Shown: one piece after another, positions 19,735 through 32,376 of the stretch
How positions within the stretch are numbered: the stretch's first letter is position 1
Layout of the letters: every line of letters begins with the position of its first letter
Assembly: GCA_020725265.1 (NCBI GenBank)
Contig: DYFK01000010.1
Location: 62,001 to 126,000, forward strand
DNA length: 64,000 nt
DNA from: Hydrogenophilus sp.
GTDB taxonomy: Bacteria > Pseudomonadota > Gammaproteobacteria > Burkholderiales > Thiobacillaceae
Direction: 5' to 3'
The notes under the pieces: generated by a model
The model's database searches: none
Seen by the model: the letters and a program-made list of their open reading frames with translations, nothing else
Told to the model about the DNA's origin: nothing
Made by a program: the position numbers and the translations under genes

Positions 19735-21356
19735 TCCTCGCCGGCGCCGTTCGACAGCTCGCCGCTGTCGGCCGGGCTGTCGTCGCGCGCGGCCAGGCGG
19801 GCGAGCAGGCCGGTGGCCTTGAGCGCCTGTTCGCAGGCGCGCCGGGTCAGGCTGGCGGCGCGCAGCAGGGTTTCCATGTCGTCGACTTCCATGCGGCCTT
19901 CGGCGCCGGCTTCGAGCAGAGCCGCCTTGAGCGCCTGATAGCGCTCGCCCAGGATGTCCGCGCTGGCGTCCTCGGCGAGCGCCGGGTCGGGACCGGCTTC
20001 CGGCTCGGCTCGGCGCAGGATGTCGCCGGCCAGTTCGGCGAAATCGTGCCAGGGCGCCGGCGGCATGCCGGCCGGTGGTGTGCGCGAGAGCAGGGTGGCG
20101 ACTTCGGCGACGGTCGCGTAGTAGCGCGCCAAGCGCAGCATGTCCGGCAGCCGGCGCGCGCTTTCGCCGGCCATCGCGGCGCGGTGCAGGCGGGCTACGA
20201 ACTCGCCGACCGCCCGGTGCAGGCGGACGACCACGTTTTCCTGACGTGACAGATCCTCGCCCCGGCCGACCAGCGCGGTGGCGGCCATGCGCGTGGCGAT
20301 GCCGCCCATGCGCCGGATTTCCCGTTCCATCGCGTTGAGCGCCAACGCCGGCACGGCGGCGGCGTTGGCGTCGAGGAAGCGGGGCCGGGCGGCGTCTTCC
20401 TCGGCGGAGCGGAAGCGGCGATTGAGGAAGGTGGCCAGGCGTTCGGTCAACGGCCACATCAGCGCCACGCCGAGCAGGTTGAACACGGTGTGGAACAGAG
20501 CCAGCGTCGCCGCCGGCGCGGTATCCAGGTCCAGCGCCTGGCCGAGCAGGACGATGCCGGTCACCAGCCAGGGCAGCAGCAGCAGCGCGACCACGCCGGT
20601 CAGCAGGTTGAAGACGACGTGGGCCATGGCCGCGCGCTTGGCGTTGGCGGTGGCGCCGAGCGCGGCGAGCAGGGCCTTGACCGTGGTGCCAAGGTTGGCG
20701 CCGATGACCACGGCGGCGGCGTCGGTGAGCGGCAGCACGCCGGTCTGCGCGGCGGTCAGCGCCACCGCCAGAGCGGCGCTGGACGATTGCATGAGCACGG
20801 TCAGCACCATGCCGGCGGCGACGTGGGCGAGCACCGACAGTGTCCGGTTGTCGATCTGGGGCAGGCCCATGTCGCCGCCGACCCCGGAAAACGTCGCGCG
20901 CAGCACGTCGATGCCCAGGAACAGCGTGCCGAAACCGGCCAGCGCCATGCCGATCGGGCCGCGTCGGCTGTGCTGGCCGGTCAGTTGCAGCAGCATGCCG
21001 ACGCCGATCAGCGGCAGCGCCAGCGCGTCGATCTTGAAATCGAGGCCGGCCACCGCCACCAGCCAGCCGGTCATGGTGGTGCCGACGTTGGCGCCGAACA
21101 GCACCCACAGCGCCTGGCCGAGCGTGAGCAGGCCGGCGTTGACGAAACCGATGGTGGCGACGATGACCGCGCTGGACGACTGCACCACCGAGGTGACCAG
21201 CGCGCCGGAGGCGAGCCCGCGCAACCGGGTGCCGGTGGAGCGCGCCAGGATGCGTTCCAGCGCCGGCCCGGCGGCCAATTTGAGGCCCTCGGTCATCAGC
21301 CACATGCCGAGCAGGAACAGGCCGATGCCGCCGAGCAGGCCGGAGAGCTGGTTCAT
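19728..21356 (-). CDS. Na/Pi cotransporter family protein (NptA-like) with PhoU-like C-terminus
   Basis: MNQLSGLLGGIGLFLLGMWLMTEGLKLAAG; twin QSSSA repeats (VVQSSSAVIVATIGFVNAG, LMQSSSAALAVAL); helical C-terminal domain. Confidence 0.92.
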   Translation of the reverse strand: MNQLSGLLGGIGLFLLGMWLMTEGLKLAAGPALERILARSTGTRLRGLASGALVTSVVQSSSAVIVATIGFVNAGLLTLGQALWVLFGANVGTTMTGWLVAVAGLDFKIDALALPLIGVGMLLQLTGQHSRRGPIGMALAGFGTLFLGIDVLRATFSGVGGDMGLPQIDNRTLSVLAHVAAGMVLTVLMQSSSAALAVALTAAQTGVLPLTDAAAVVIGANLGTTVKALLAALGATANAKRAAMAHVVFNLLTGVVALLLLPWLVTGIVLLGQALDLDTAPAATLALFHTVFNLLGVALMWPLTERLATFLNRRFRSAEEDAARPRFLDANAAAVPALALNAMEREIRRMGGIATRMAATALVGRGEDLSRQENVVVRLHRAVGEFVARLHRAAMAGESARRLPDMLRLARYYATVAEVATLLSRTPPAGMPPAPWHDFAELAGDILRRAEPEAGPDPALAEDASADILGERYQALKAALLEAGAEGRMEVDDMETLLRAASLTRRACEQALKATGLLARLAARDDSPADSGELSNGAGEDY

Positions 21357-21537
21357 GGGCGCGATCCCGTTGGAACGGCCGGAAAGGGGCTGGACATGGC
21401 GGTCGGCGGCTATGGGAATGATGGTATCTTAGCCCGACGACAACGGCCGGGAACCCGACGCCCGCGCCGACACTCGTCACGACGGCGACTTTTCTCAGCC
21501 TTCCCCGATGCGCCGTTTCCAGAACACAGGGTCCGAC

Positions 21538-24267
<2,730 letters not shown>

Positions 24268-26001
24268 GTGAGCGCCATCGACCAACTCGTCCTGGCCGGC
24301 GCGGTGCTGCTGTTGCTGGCCATTCTGGCCAGCGCGCTGTCCTACCGCATTGGCATGCCGTTGCTGCTGGTGTTCCTGGGAGTCGGCATGCTGGCCGGCG
24401 AGGACGGTCCCGGCGGTATCGTCTTCAATGACGCCGGCATTGCCTACGCGGTCGGCAGCGTCGCGCTCGCCATCATCCTGCTCGACGGCGGTCTCAACAC
24501 CCGCGCCGACAGTTTCCGCGCCGGCCTGCGGCCGGCGGCGGTGCTGGCCACGCTGGGCGTGCTGCTGACCTGCGTGATTACCGGTCTGTTCGCCGCCTGG
24601 GCGCTCGATTTCGGCCTACTCCAGGGCATGCTGGTCGGCGCCGTGGTCGGCTCCACCGACGCCGCCGCCGTGTTCGCGCTGCTGCGCGCCAAGGGGCTGA
24701 ACCTCAAGCAACGGGTTTCCGCGACGCTGGAGATCGAATCCGGCAGCAACGATCCGATGGCCGTGCTGCTGACCGTGGCGCTGCTCGAACTGATCCTGGC
24801 CGGCCAGCGCGTACCCGGCTGGGACACGCTGGGGTTGCTCGCCTGGCAACTGGGCCTGGGCCTGGCCGCCGGTGTCGGCGGCGGCCGCCTGCTGGCCTGG
24901 CTGGTCAACCGGTTGCGGTTGGAACAGGGCATGTATCCGATGCTGATCCTGGCCGGTGGTCTCGCGCTCTATGGCCTGACCACCGCGCTCGGCGGCAGCG
25001 GTTTCCTGGCCATCTACCTGGCCGGCGTGGTCATCGGCAACCGCCATGTGCGCCAGTCCCGGCAGATCCTGCAAGTGCACAACGGCATGGCCTGGCTGGC
25101 GCAACTGGGCATGTTCCTGATGCTCGGCCTGCTGGCGTCGCCGAGCGATCTGATCGCCTATGCTCCGGCCGCGCTCGCCATCGCCCTGGTGCTGATGTTC
25201 GTGGCGCGGCCGCTGGCGGTCTGGCTGTGCCTGCTGCCGTTCCGGTTCCCGGCGCGCGAGCAGGTCTACGTGTCCTGGGTCGGCCTGCGTGGCGCGGTGC
25301 CCATCATCCTCAGCCTGTTTCCGCTGCTGGCCGGCTTGCCGGAGGCGCCGGCGATCCTGCACGTCGCCTTTTTCGTGGTGCTGGTTTCACTGACCGTGCA
25401 GGGCTGGACTGTGGCGCCGCTGGCGCGCCGGTTGCGACTGGAGGTGCCGCCGGCGCCCGGCCCCGACGAGCGTTTCGACCTGGAGGCCCCGCGCGCGGGC
25501 AATTTCGCGCTGCTCGGTTACCGGCTGACCGCCGATGGCCACGCCGTCGGCCGCCGCGCCGAGACCTTGCGCCTGCCCGATCGGACCGATCTGGTCGCGG
25601 TACTGCGCGACGGCGACGATGCGCCAGGTCGGGTGCTGGCGCCGGCCGCCGCCGGCGAACTGGCGGCCGGCGATCTGCTTTACGTGCTGGCGCCGGAAGA
25701 AGCCGCCGCCGAGGTCGGCGCTATCCTGGCCGCGCCGCCGGCGCCCACGCATCTGCGCGAACGGGTGTTCTACGGCGATTTCGTGTTGCATGGCGACGCC
25801 CGTCTGGGCGACGTCGCCGGGCTGTATGGCCTGAACGTGCCGGCTGGCGCGGAAGAACGGACGTTGGCTGATTTCATGGCCGGCGCGCTGCGCGGCAAGC
25901 CGGTGGTCGGCGACCGGGTGCCGATCGGCGGCATGGAACTGGTGGTGCGCGAGGTTGCCGGCAACCGCATCGCCCGGGTCGGCCTGCGCCTGCCCGAATG
26001 A
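24268..26001 (+). CDS. CPA1-type K+/H+ antiporter with TrkA-C-like and CorC-like C-terminal domains
   Basis: GTG start directly after preceding stop; GVGMLAGEDGPGGI, VGSTDAAAVFALLR, ESGSNDPMAVLLT; CvrA/NhaP2-like. Confidence 0.88.
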   Translation: MSAIDQLVLAGAVLLLLAILASALSYRIGMPLLLVFLGVGMLAGEDGPGGIVFNDAGIAYAVGSVALAIILLDGGLNTRADSFRAGLRPAAVLATLGVLLTCVITGLFAAWALDFGLLQGMLVGAVVGSTDAAAVFALLRAKGLNLKQRVSATLEIESGSNDPMAVLLTVALLELILAGQRVPGWDTLGLLAWQLGLGLAAGVGGGRLLAWLVNRLRLEQGMYPMLILAGGLALYGLTTALGGSGFLAIYLAGVVIGNRHVRQSRQILQVHNGMAWLAQLGMFLMLGLLASPSDLIAYAPAALAIALVLMFVARPLAVWLCLLPFRFPAREQVYVSWVGLRGAVPIILSLFPLLAGLPEAPAILHVAFFVVLVSLTVQGWTVAPLARRLRLEVPPAPGPDERFDLEAPRAGNFALLGYRLTADGHAVGRRAETLRLPDRTDLVAVLRDGDDAPGRVLAPAAAGELAAGDLLYVLAPEEAAAEVGAILAAPPAPTHLRERVFYGDFVLHGDARLGDVAGLYGLNVPAGAEERTLADFMAGALRGKPVVGDRVPIGGMELVVREVAGNRIARVGLRLPE

Positions 26002-26030
26002 CCCCGACATGATCGACGGAGGAATCAGCC

Positions 26031-26930
26031 ATGGTCAGACCATTCAATATCGTAGCGGCCACCGACCTGTCCGGGCCGGCCCGCCATGGCGTCGAGCGCG
26101 CCGCCATGCTGGCGAAAGCGAGGCCGGACGCGCGCTGCCTGTTGTTCCATGTGGTCAACGCCGGCGCCATCGACCGCCTGCGCCGGCTGCTCGATACCGA
26201 CGCCGAGGCGGAGCCGCTGCGCCGCCTGATCGCTGGCGCCGAGGCCGAGCTGAGCCAGCTCGCCGACCAGATGCGCGCCCGCCATGGCGTGGTCATGGCC
26301 AGCCAGGCGGCGGTCGGGCGCGTGCTCGACGCGATCCAGGGCACCTGCGCGGCGGTCGACGCCGACCTGCTGGTGATGGGCGCGCGCGGCGCCAACTTCG
26401 TCCGCGAATTCCTGCTCGGCAGCACCACCGAGCGCATCCTGCGCAAGAGCCGGACACCGGTGCTGGCGGTCAAGCAGCATCCGCACGAACCCTACCGGCG
26501 GCTGTTGGTGCCGGTCGATTTTTCCGTCCATTCCCGGCCGGCGGTCGAGCTGGCGCGCCGGATCGCGCCGGACGCCGACATCACCCTGCTGCACGCCTTC
26601 GAGGTCGAGTTCGAGTCCAAGCTCCAGTTCGCCGGTGTCGGTGACGGCGAGATCGAACGCTACCGGGTGCGCGCCAAGCAGCAGGCCATGGCCGACATGG
26701 AGCGCCTGATCGCCGGGCTCGACGTGCCCGCCGAGCGTCTGACCCGGCGCATCGTGCATGGTCCGGCCAGCGTGCGCGTGCTGGAAGAGGAACAGGAACT
26801 GGGCGCCGACCTGATCGTGATCGGCAAGCGCGGCCAGAACCTGATCGAGGAAACCCTGCTCGGCAGCGTCACCAAGCACCTGCTGGCGTATTCGGACTGC
26901 GACGTGCTGGTCAGCGGCCAGCCGGCCTGA
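26031..26930 (+). CDS. Tandem-domain universal stress protein
   Basis: Two UspA repeats ending in VMGARGANFVREFLLGSTTERIL and VIGKRGQNLIEETLLGSVTKHLL. Confidence 0.93.
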   Translation: MVRPFNIVAATDLSGPARHGVERAAMLAKARPDARCLLFHVVNAGAIDRLRRLLDTDAEAEPLRRLIAGAEAELSQLADQMRARHGVVMASQAAVGRVLDAIQGTCAAVDADLLVMGARGANFVREFLLGSTTERILRKSRTPVLAVKQHPHEPYRRLLVPVDFSVHSRPAVELARRIAPDADITLLHAFEVEFESKLQFAGVGDGEIERYRVRAKQQAMADMERLIAGLDVPAERLTRRIVHGPASVRVLEEEQELGADLIVIGKRGQNLIEETLLGSVTKHLLAYSDCDVLVSGQPA

Positions 26931-26936
26931 GCCGTC

Positions 26937-28166
26937 ATGTCGGGCATCCTGCTGGCCTGGGAGCTGGGCGGCGGTCTCGGTCATCTCGGTCGGTTGCTGG
27001 CGCTGGCGCGCGAGCTGGCCGCGCTTGGTCGCGCGCCGATCCTGGCCTGTCCGGCATCCACGCTGGCGACGGTGGCGCGTCTCGCGCCCGGATTGCCCGT
27101 GCTGGCGGCGCCGGATCAGGAGCGACGCCATGCCTTCGCCGAGCCGGCCAGTTTCGCCGAGGTGCTGGTCCAGTTCGGTTTCGATGACGTGGACCTGCTG
27201 GCGTCGCGCGCGCGCGCGTGGCGGACGCTGTTCGAACGGGTTGGCGCCGAGGTCGTGGTGTTCGATTACGCGCCGGTCGCGCTGCTGGCGGCGCAGGGCC
27301 TGCCGGCGGCGCGGGTGCTGTTCGGGACCGGTTTCGCCTGCCCGCCCGATCGCGCGCCGCCGGTGTCGCTGCGGCCCTGGCAGGACCACTACCCGGACCG
27401 CCTGGCGTTCAACGAGGCGCGCATGCTGGACAGCTTCAACGCGGTGCTCGCCGGTTTCGGTCAGACGCCGCTGGCGCGGGTCGCCGAGTTGTTCACCCGG
27501 GTCGAACGCAACGCGCTGGCGACGCTGCCGGAACTGGATCATTACCCGGACCGGGAAGGTGGCGACTATCGCGGCAACTGGACCCTGCCTGGCGGCGTCG
27601 CGCCGGACTGGCCGACTGGCGCGGGACCGCGCGTGTTCGTCTATCTGCAAGCCTGGCCGGGACTGCCGACGCTGGCGCGGGCGCTGGCGATGCGTGGCGC
27701 GCGCGCGCTGTTGCACGTGCCCGATCTGGACGCGGCGACCCGGGCGCGCCTGGAGGCGCTGGGCGCGCGTTGCGCGCCGGCGCCGGTGGACATCGGGCTG
27801 GCGGCGCGCGATGCCGATCTCGCCATCCTGCATGGCGGACACAACGCCACCGCCGCCATGCTGCTGGCCGGCAGGCCGGTGCTGGCGTTGCCGCGCTACG
27901 CCGAGCAGGCGCTGACCGCGCGCGCGTTGATCCGGCTTGGCGCCGGCCGCGAGGCCGCGCTGGACGACGACGATGCGATCGCGGGCGCGCTCGCCGTTCT
28001 GCTCGACGATCCCGAGCCCGCGCGTGCCGCCATGGCCTTCGGCGCGCGTCATGCCGCGCTCCAGGCGCCGGCGGCGCGCCGGCGCCTGGCCGGCGAGATC
28101 GCCGCGCTGGCGGGATCGGTTGCCGACTCGGACTCAGGGAGCGACTTCGGTATCTTCACCGGGTAG
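26937..28166 (+). CDS. UGT/MurG-type glycosyltransferase
   Basis: WELGGGLGHLGRLLALARELAALG N-terminus; LAILHGGHNATAAMLLAGRPVLALPRYAEQ donor-binding motif. Confidence 0.8.
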   Translation: MSGILLAWELGGGLGHLGRLLALARELAALGRAPILACPASTLATVARLAPGLPVLAAPDQERRHAFAEPASFAEVLVQFGFDDVDLLASRARAWRTLFERVGAEVVVFDYAPVALLAAQGLPAARVLFGTGFACPPDRAPPVSLRPWQDHYPDRLAFNEARMLDSFNAVLAGFGQTPLARVAELFTRVERNALATLPELDHYPDREGGDYRGNWTLPGGVAPDWPTGAGPRVFVYLQAWPGLPTLARALAMRGARALLHVPDLDAATRARLEALGARCAPAPVDIGLAARDADLAILHGGHNATAAMLLAGRPVLALPRYAEQALTARALIRLGAGREAALDDDDAIAGALAVLLDDPEPARAAMAFGARHAALQAPAARRRLAGEIAALAGSVADSDSGSDFGIFTG

Positions 28167-28177
28167 AATCCGCCGCC

Positions 28178-28948
28178 GTGTCTGGTTTTCCCCCGATTTC
28201 CCCCGTGAACCCCGCCTTTCCACCCGCCGTCGTCATGGTCGGTGGGCGCGGCAGCCGCATGGGCGCGCTCACCGAAACGACACCGAAACCGTTGCTGGAT
28301 GTCGGTGGCCGGCCGTTGCTGTGCGACATCCTCGGCCATTACGTCGCCGCCGGTTGCCGGCGCTTCCTGCTGGCCACCGGTCATCGCGCCGACCGCTTCG
28401 CCCGCTTCTTCGCCAGTGGCGGTTGCCGGCTGCCGGACGATGCCGCGGTCGAGCTGGTCGACACCGGCCCCGACCTGGAGAGCGGCGCCCGCCTGCGCGC
28501 GCTGCGTCCCCGGTTGGCGGCGACGTCGTTCATGCTGACCTGGGGCGATGGTGTCACCGATCTGCCGCTCGCCGACCTGCTCGCCTTTCACCGCCGCCAT
28601 GGCCGTCTGGCCACGGTCACGGCGGTGCGCCCGCCGGCCCGCTTCGGCTATCTGAGTCTGGATGGCGAGCGGGTGGTCGAATTCGAGGAGAAGCCGGAGC
28701 ACGGACCGGGCTGGATCAACGCCGCCTGGTTCGTGTTCGAGCCGGGCGTGTTCGACTACCTGGGCGACGGCAACGAGTCGCTCGAACGCGGCGCCCTGGT
28801 CCGGCTGGCGCGCGCCGGCGAGCTGATGGCCTATCGCCATGCCGGCTTCTGGCGCTGCATGGACACGCCGGCCGAACGTGACGAACTGGATCGGCTGTGC
28901 CGGCAGGGGCGGGCGCCCTGGCGGCCGGCTGGCGCGCGGGCGGACTGA
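28178..28948 (+). CDS. Sugar-1-phosphate nucleotidyltransferase (RfbF-like)
   Basis: VVMVGGRGSRMGALTETTPKPLLDVGGRPLL; FEEKPEHGPGWINAAWFVFEP; alternative GTG start 28205. Confidence 0.87.
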   Translation: MSGFPPISPVNPAFPPAVVMVGGRGSRMGALTETTPKPLLDVGGRPLLCDILGHYVAAGCRRFLLATGHRADRFARFFASGGCRLPDDAAVELVDTGPDLESGARLRALRPRLAATSFMLTWGDGVTDLPLADLLAFHRRHGRLATVTAVRPPARFGYLSLDGERVVEFEEKPEHGPGWINAAWFVFEPGVFDYLGDGNESLERGALVRLARAGELMAYRHAGFWRCMDTPAERDELDRLCRQGRAPWRPAGARAD

Positions 28949-28950
28949 GC

Positions 28951-29973
28951 ATGCGCGTGCTGGTCACCGGCCATCTCGGCTATGTCGGCACCGTGCTCAC
29001 GCCCCTGCTGACGGCGGCCGGTCACGCGGTCACCGGCCTCGACACCGATTTCTTCCGCGCTTGCGGCTTTGGTCCGCAACCGCCGGCGCCGGCTGGCGTG
29101 ATCAAGGACGTGCGCGACGTTGAGCCGGCCGACCTTGACGGCTTCGACGCGGTCATCCATCTGGCCGGACTGTGCAACGACCCGCTCGGCGATCTCGATC
29201 CGGACATCACCATGGCGATCAACCACCAAGCCGCCGTCCGTCTGGCCGAAATCGCGCGCGAGCGCGGTGTCCCCCGCTTCGTCGCGGCGTCGTCCTGCTC
29301 GGTCTACGGCGCCGCCGGCGAGGATTGGCTGGACGAGGACGCCGGCTTCAACCCGGTGACCGCCTACGCCGAGTCCAAGCTGCGCATGGAGCGCGACATC
29401 GGCGCGCTCGCCGATGACCGCTTCACGCCGGTGTTCCTGCGCGCGGCGACGGTCTACGGGGTGTCGCCGCGCATCCGTTTCGATCTGGTCATCAACAATC
29501 TGACCGCCTGGGCGCATGCCACCGGCGTGGTGCTGCTCAAGAGCGACGGCGCCGCCTGGCGGCCGGTGCTGCATGTCGAGGACATGGCGCGCGCGTTCGT
29601 GGCGGCGCTGGAGGCGCCAGCCGAGCGCGTGCACAACCGCGCCTTCAACGTCGGCGCCAGCATCGACAACTACCGGGTGCGCGAACTGGCCGAGGCGGTG
29701 CGCGCCGGCGTGCCTGGCGCGCGCCTGGAACAGGTCGACGCGCCGTTGCACGACCGCCGCAGCTACCGGGTCAATTGCGACCGCATCGCCGCCACGCTGC
29801 CCGGCGCGCGGCCGCGTTGGCGGCCGGCCGATGGCATCCGCGAGCTGGCCGAGGCATTCGCCGCGCTGGCACCCACTTCGGAGGAATTCGAGGGGGTGCG
29901 CTATCAGCGTCTGGCCCACCTCCGGCACCTGCGCGCCAGCGGCGCGCTCGACGCGACGCTGCGCTGGCGATGA
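28951..29973 (+). CDS. NAD-dependent epimerase/dehydratase
   Basis: MRVLVTGHLGYVGTVLTPLL Rossmann motif; AASSCSVYG and YAESK. Confidence 0.9.
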   Translation: MRVLVTGHLGYVGTVLTPLLTAAGHAVTGLDTDFFRACGFGPQPPAPAGVIKDVRDVEPADLDGFDAVIHLAGLCNDPLGDLDPDITMAINHQAAVRLAEIARERGVPRFVAASSCSVYGAAGEDWLDEDAGFNPVTAYAESKLRMERDIGALADDRFTPVFLRAATVYGVSPRIRFDLVINNLTAWAHATGVVLLKSDGAAWRPVLHVEDMARAFVAALEAPAERVHNRAFNVGASIDNYRVRELAEAVRAGVPGARLEQVDAPLHDRRSYRVNCDRIAATLPGARPRWRPADGIRELAEAFAALAPTSEEFEGVRYQRLAHLRHLRASGALDATLRWR

Positions 29974-31217
29974 GCGCGCCCGCGCCGGTCTGCCGGGGCT
30001 GCGCCGGCGCGCGCCTGAACCTGGTGCTCGATCTGGGCGTCATGCCGCTGGCCGACGCCCTGGTCGCCGGCGATGGTGCCGGCGATGTTGCCAATGAAGC
30101 TCGCCATCCGCTGCGCATGGCCTACTGCGCCGATTGCCATCTGGTCCAGTTGCTGGAAAGCCCACCGCCGGAGGCCCTGTTCGGCCGCGATTTTCCCTAT
30201 TACTCCTCCTATTCGACGCAGTGGTCGGCGCACGCCGCCGATTTCGCCGGCGCGACGACCGGCGAACTGGGCCTGGGCGCGGACAGCCTGGTGGTCGAGA
30301 TCGGCAGCAACGACGGTTATCTGCTGCGTCATTTCGCCGCCGCCGGCGCGCGCGTGCTCGGTATCGATCCGGCCGAGGGGCCGGCGCGCGCCGCGCGGGC
30401 GGTCGGGGTGCCGACCGAGATCGCGTATTTCGACGCGGCCCTGGCCGGACAACTGGTCGCCGACCACGGCCGCGCCGATCTGGTGGTCGCCAACAACGTG
30501 CTCGCGCACGTGCCCGACCCGAACCAGTTGCTCGCGGGCGCCGCCCGGCTGCTCAAGCCGGGTGGGCTGCTGTCGGTGGAGGCGCCCTACCTGCGCGACC
30601 TGATCGAGCAGGTCGAGTTCGACACCATCTACCACGAGCATCATTGCTATTTCTCGGTGAGCGCGCTGGCCGGCCTGTTCGCCCGGCATGGCTTCGGCAT
30701 CCGCTCGCTGACCCGGCTGCCCTGGCATGGCGGTTCGCTGCGCGTGGTCGCGGCGGCGGCGGCGGAACCCGCGCCGGCGCTGGCCGAATGGCTGGCCGCC
30801 GAGCGTGCCGCCGGTCTCGACCGGGCGGACTACTACGCCGGCTTCGGCGCGCGCGTGCAAGCCCTGATCGCCGATATCCGGGCAAGGGTGCGCGCCCTGC
30901 ATGCCGGCGGCGCCCGCATCGCCGCCTACGGCGCCGCCGCCAAGGGGGCCATCCTGCTCAACGCCACCGGCATCGACGCCGGCCTGTGTGAATTCGTGGT
31001 CGACCGCAATCCGCACAAGCACGGCAAGCGCATGCCCGGCGTCGGTATTCCGATCCTGCCGCCGGAAGCCCTGCTGGAGCGACGGCCGGACGTGGTCCTG
31101 CTGCTGGCCTGGAACTGGGCCGGGGAAATCCTGGCACAACAGCGCGACTACCTGGCCGCCGGCGGACGCTTTTTGATCCCGCTGCCCGAACCGCGTCTGG
31201 TCGGCGCCGATGACTGA
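29970..31217 (+). CDS. Zinc-type sugar C-methyltransferase (TylCIII/NovU-like)
   Basis: N-terminal CRGC...CADC zinc-binding pattern, SAM motif VVEIGSNDGYLL, EAPYLRDLIEQVEFDTIYHEHHCYFS, C-terminal IAAYGAAAKGAILLN. Confidence 0.88.
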   Translation: MSAPAPVCRGCAGARLNLVLDLGVMPLADALVAGDGAGDVANEARHPLRMAYCADCHLVQLLESPPPEALFGRDFPYYSSYSTQWSAHAADFAGATTGELGLGADSLVVEIGSNDGYLLRHFAAAGARVLGIDPAEGPARAARAVGVPTEIAYFDAALAGQLVADHGRADLVVANNVLAHVPDPNQLLAGAARLLKPGGLLSVEAPYLRDLIEQVEFDTIYHEHHCYFSVSALAGLFARHGFGIRSLTRLPWHGGSLRVVAAAAAEPAPALAEWLAAERAAGLDRADYYAGFGARVQALIADIRARVRALHAGGARIAAYGAAAKGAILLNATGIDAGLCEFVVDRNPHKHGKRMPGVGIPILPPEALLERRPDVVLLLAWNWAGEILAQQRDYLAAGGRFLIPLPEPRLVGADD

Positions 31218-32370
31218 GCCGGCGCGCTGCCCGGTCTGCCTGGGTGGGCGGACCACGCTGGTGCTGGATCTCGGCGAGGTGCCGGTGAACAGCTGTGTCC
31301 AGATCGATGACCGCGCCGCCGCGCTCGCCTTTCCGCGTGGCCGGCTGGAGCTGGCCGCCTGCGCCGATTGCGGCCATCTGTTCAACGCCGCGTTCGCGCC
31401 GGAACGGGTCGAGTATTCGGCGCGTTACGAGGAAACCCAGAGCCATTCGCCGACCTTCCGCGCGTTTCATGCCGCGCTCGCCGCCGATCTGGTCGAACGC
31501 CATCGCCTGCGCGGCCGGCGCGTGCTCGAGATCGGTTGCGGCAAGGGCGAATTCCTCGGTCTGCTGATCGACGCCGGGGTTGGCGCCTGTCTCGGTTTCG
31601 ATCCCGGTTTCGATCCGGCGCGGGCGCCGCGCGCCGATGGCCGCGTCGAAGTCCGGCGTGCCTTCTACGGCCCGGAGCAGGCCGGGCTGGCGGCGGATTT
31701 CTTCGTCTGCAAGATGACCCTGGAGCACGTGCACGCGCCGCGCGCGTTGCTCGACACGCTGCGCCGGGCCTGCGCCGGGCGAGCCGGTACCGGGTTGTTC
31801 TTCCTGGTGCCGGACGCCGGCCGCATCGTCGCCGAGGGCGCCTTCGAGGACGTCTACTACGAGCACTGCGGCTATTTCACGCGTGCCTCGCTGGCCGGGC
31901 TGTTCACCCGCGCCGGTTTCACGGTGACCGGGCTGGATTCCCTGTACGGCGGCCAGTATCTCGGACTGCATGCCTGCCCGGCCGGCGCCGGTGTCGTCGC
32001 CACCCCGGCGCCGGCGCCGCTGGACGTGGCCGCGTTCGCCGACCGTCTGCGCGAACGAGTCGCCGGCTGGCGCGGGCGCGTCGCCGACTGGACGGCGGCC
32101 GGCCAATCCTGGGCGGTGTGGGGCGGCGGTTCCAAGGCGGTTGCCTTTCTCGGCGCGCTCGGCCGGCTGGCGACGCCGGTCGCCGTGGTCGACATCAATC
32201 CGCGGCGCCAGGGCGCCTGGTTGCCGGGTCTGGGCCTGCCCGTGGTGGCGCCAGCCGCGCTGACGCGGATGCCGCCGGCGCATGTGGTGGTGATGAACGC
32301 GCTGTACCGGGAGGAAGTCGCCGCCACGCTGGCGGGGCTTGGCCTGGCGCCAGCGTTGCATGCGCCTTGA
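31210..32370 (+). CDS. Zinc-type SAM-dependent methyltransferase, paralog of preceding gene
   Basis: CPVC...CADC pattern, VLEIGCGKGEFLGLL, VYYEHCGYFTRASLAGLFTRAGF, WAVWGGGSKAVAFLGAL. Confidence 0.87.
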   Translation: MTEPARCPVCLGGRTTLVLDLGEVPVNSCVQIDDRAAALAFPRGRLELAACADCGHLFNAAFAPERVEYSARYEETQSHSPTFRAFHAALAADLVERHRLRGRRVLEIGCGKGEFLGLLIDAGVGACLGFDPGFDPARAPRADGRVEVRRAFYGPEQAGLAADFFVCKMTLEHVHAPRALLDTLRRACAGRAGTGLFFLVPDAGRIVAEGAFEDVYYEHCGYFTRASLAGLFTRAGFTVTGLDSLYGGQYLGLHACPAGAGVVATPAPAPLDVAAFADRLRERVAGWRGRVADWTAAGQSWAVWGGGSKAVAFLGALGRLATPVAVVDINPRRQGAWLPGLGLPVVAPAALTRMPPAHVVVMNALYREEVAATLAGLGLAPALHAP

Positions 32371-32376
32371 CGGCGT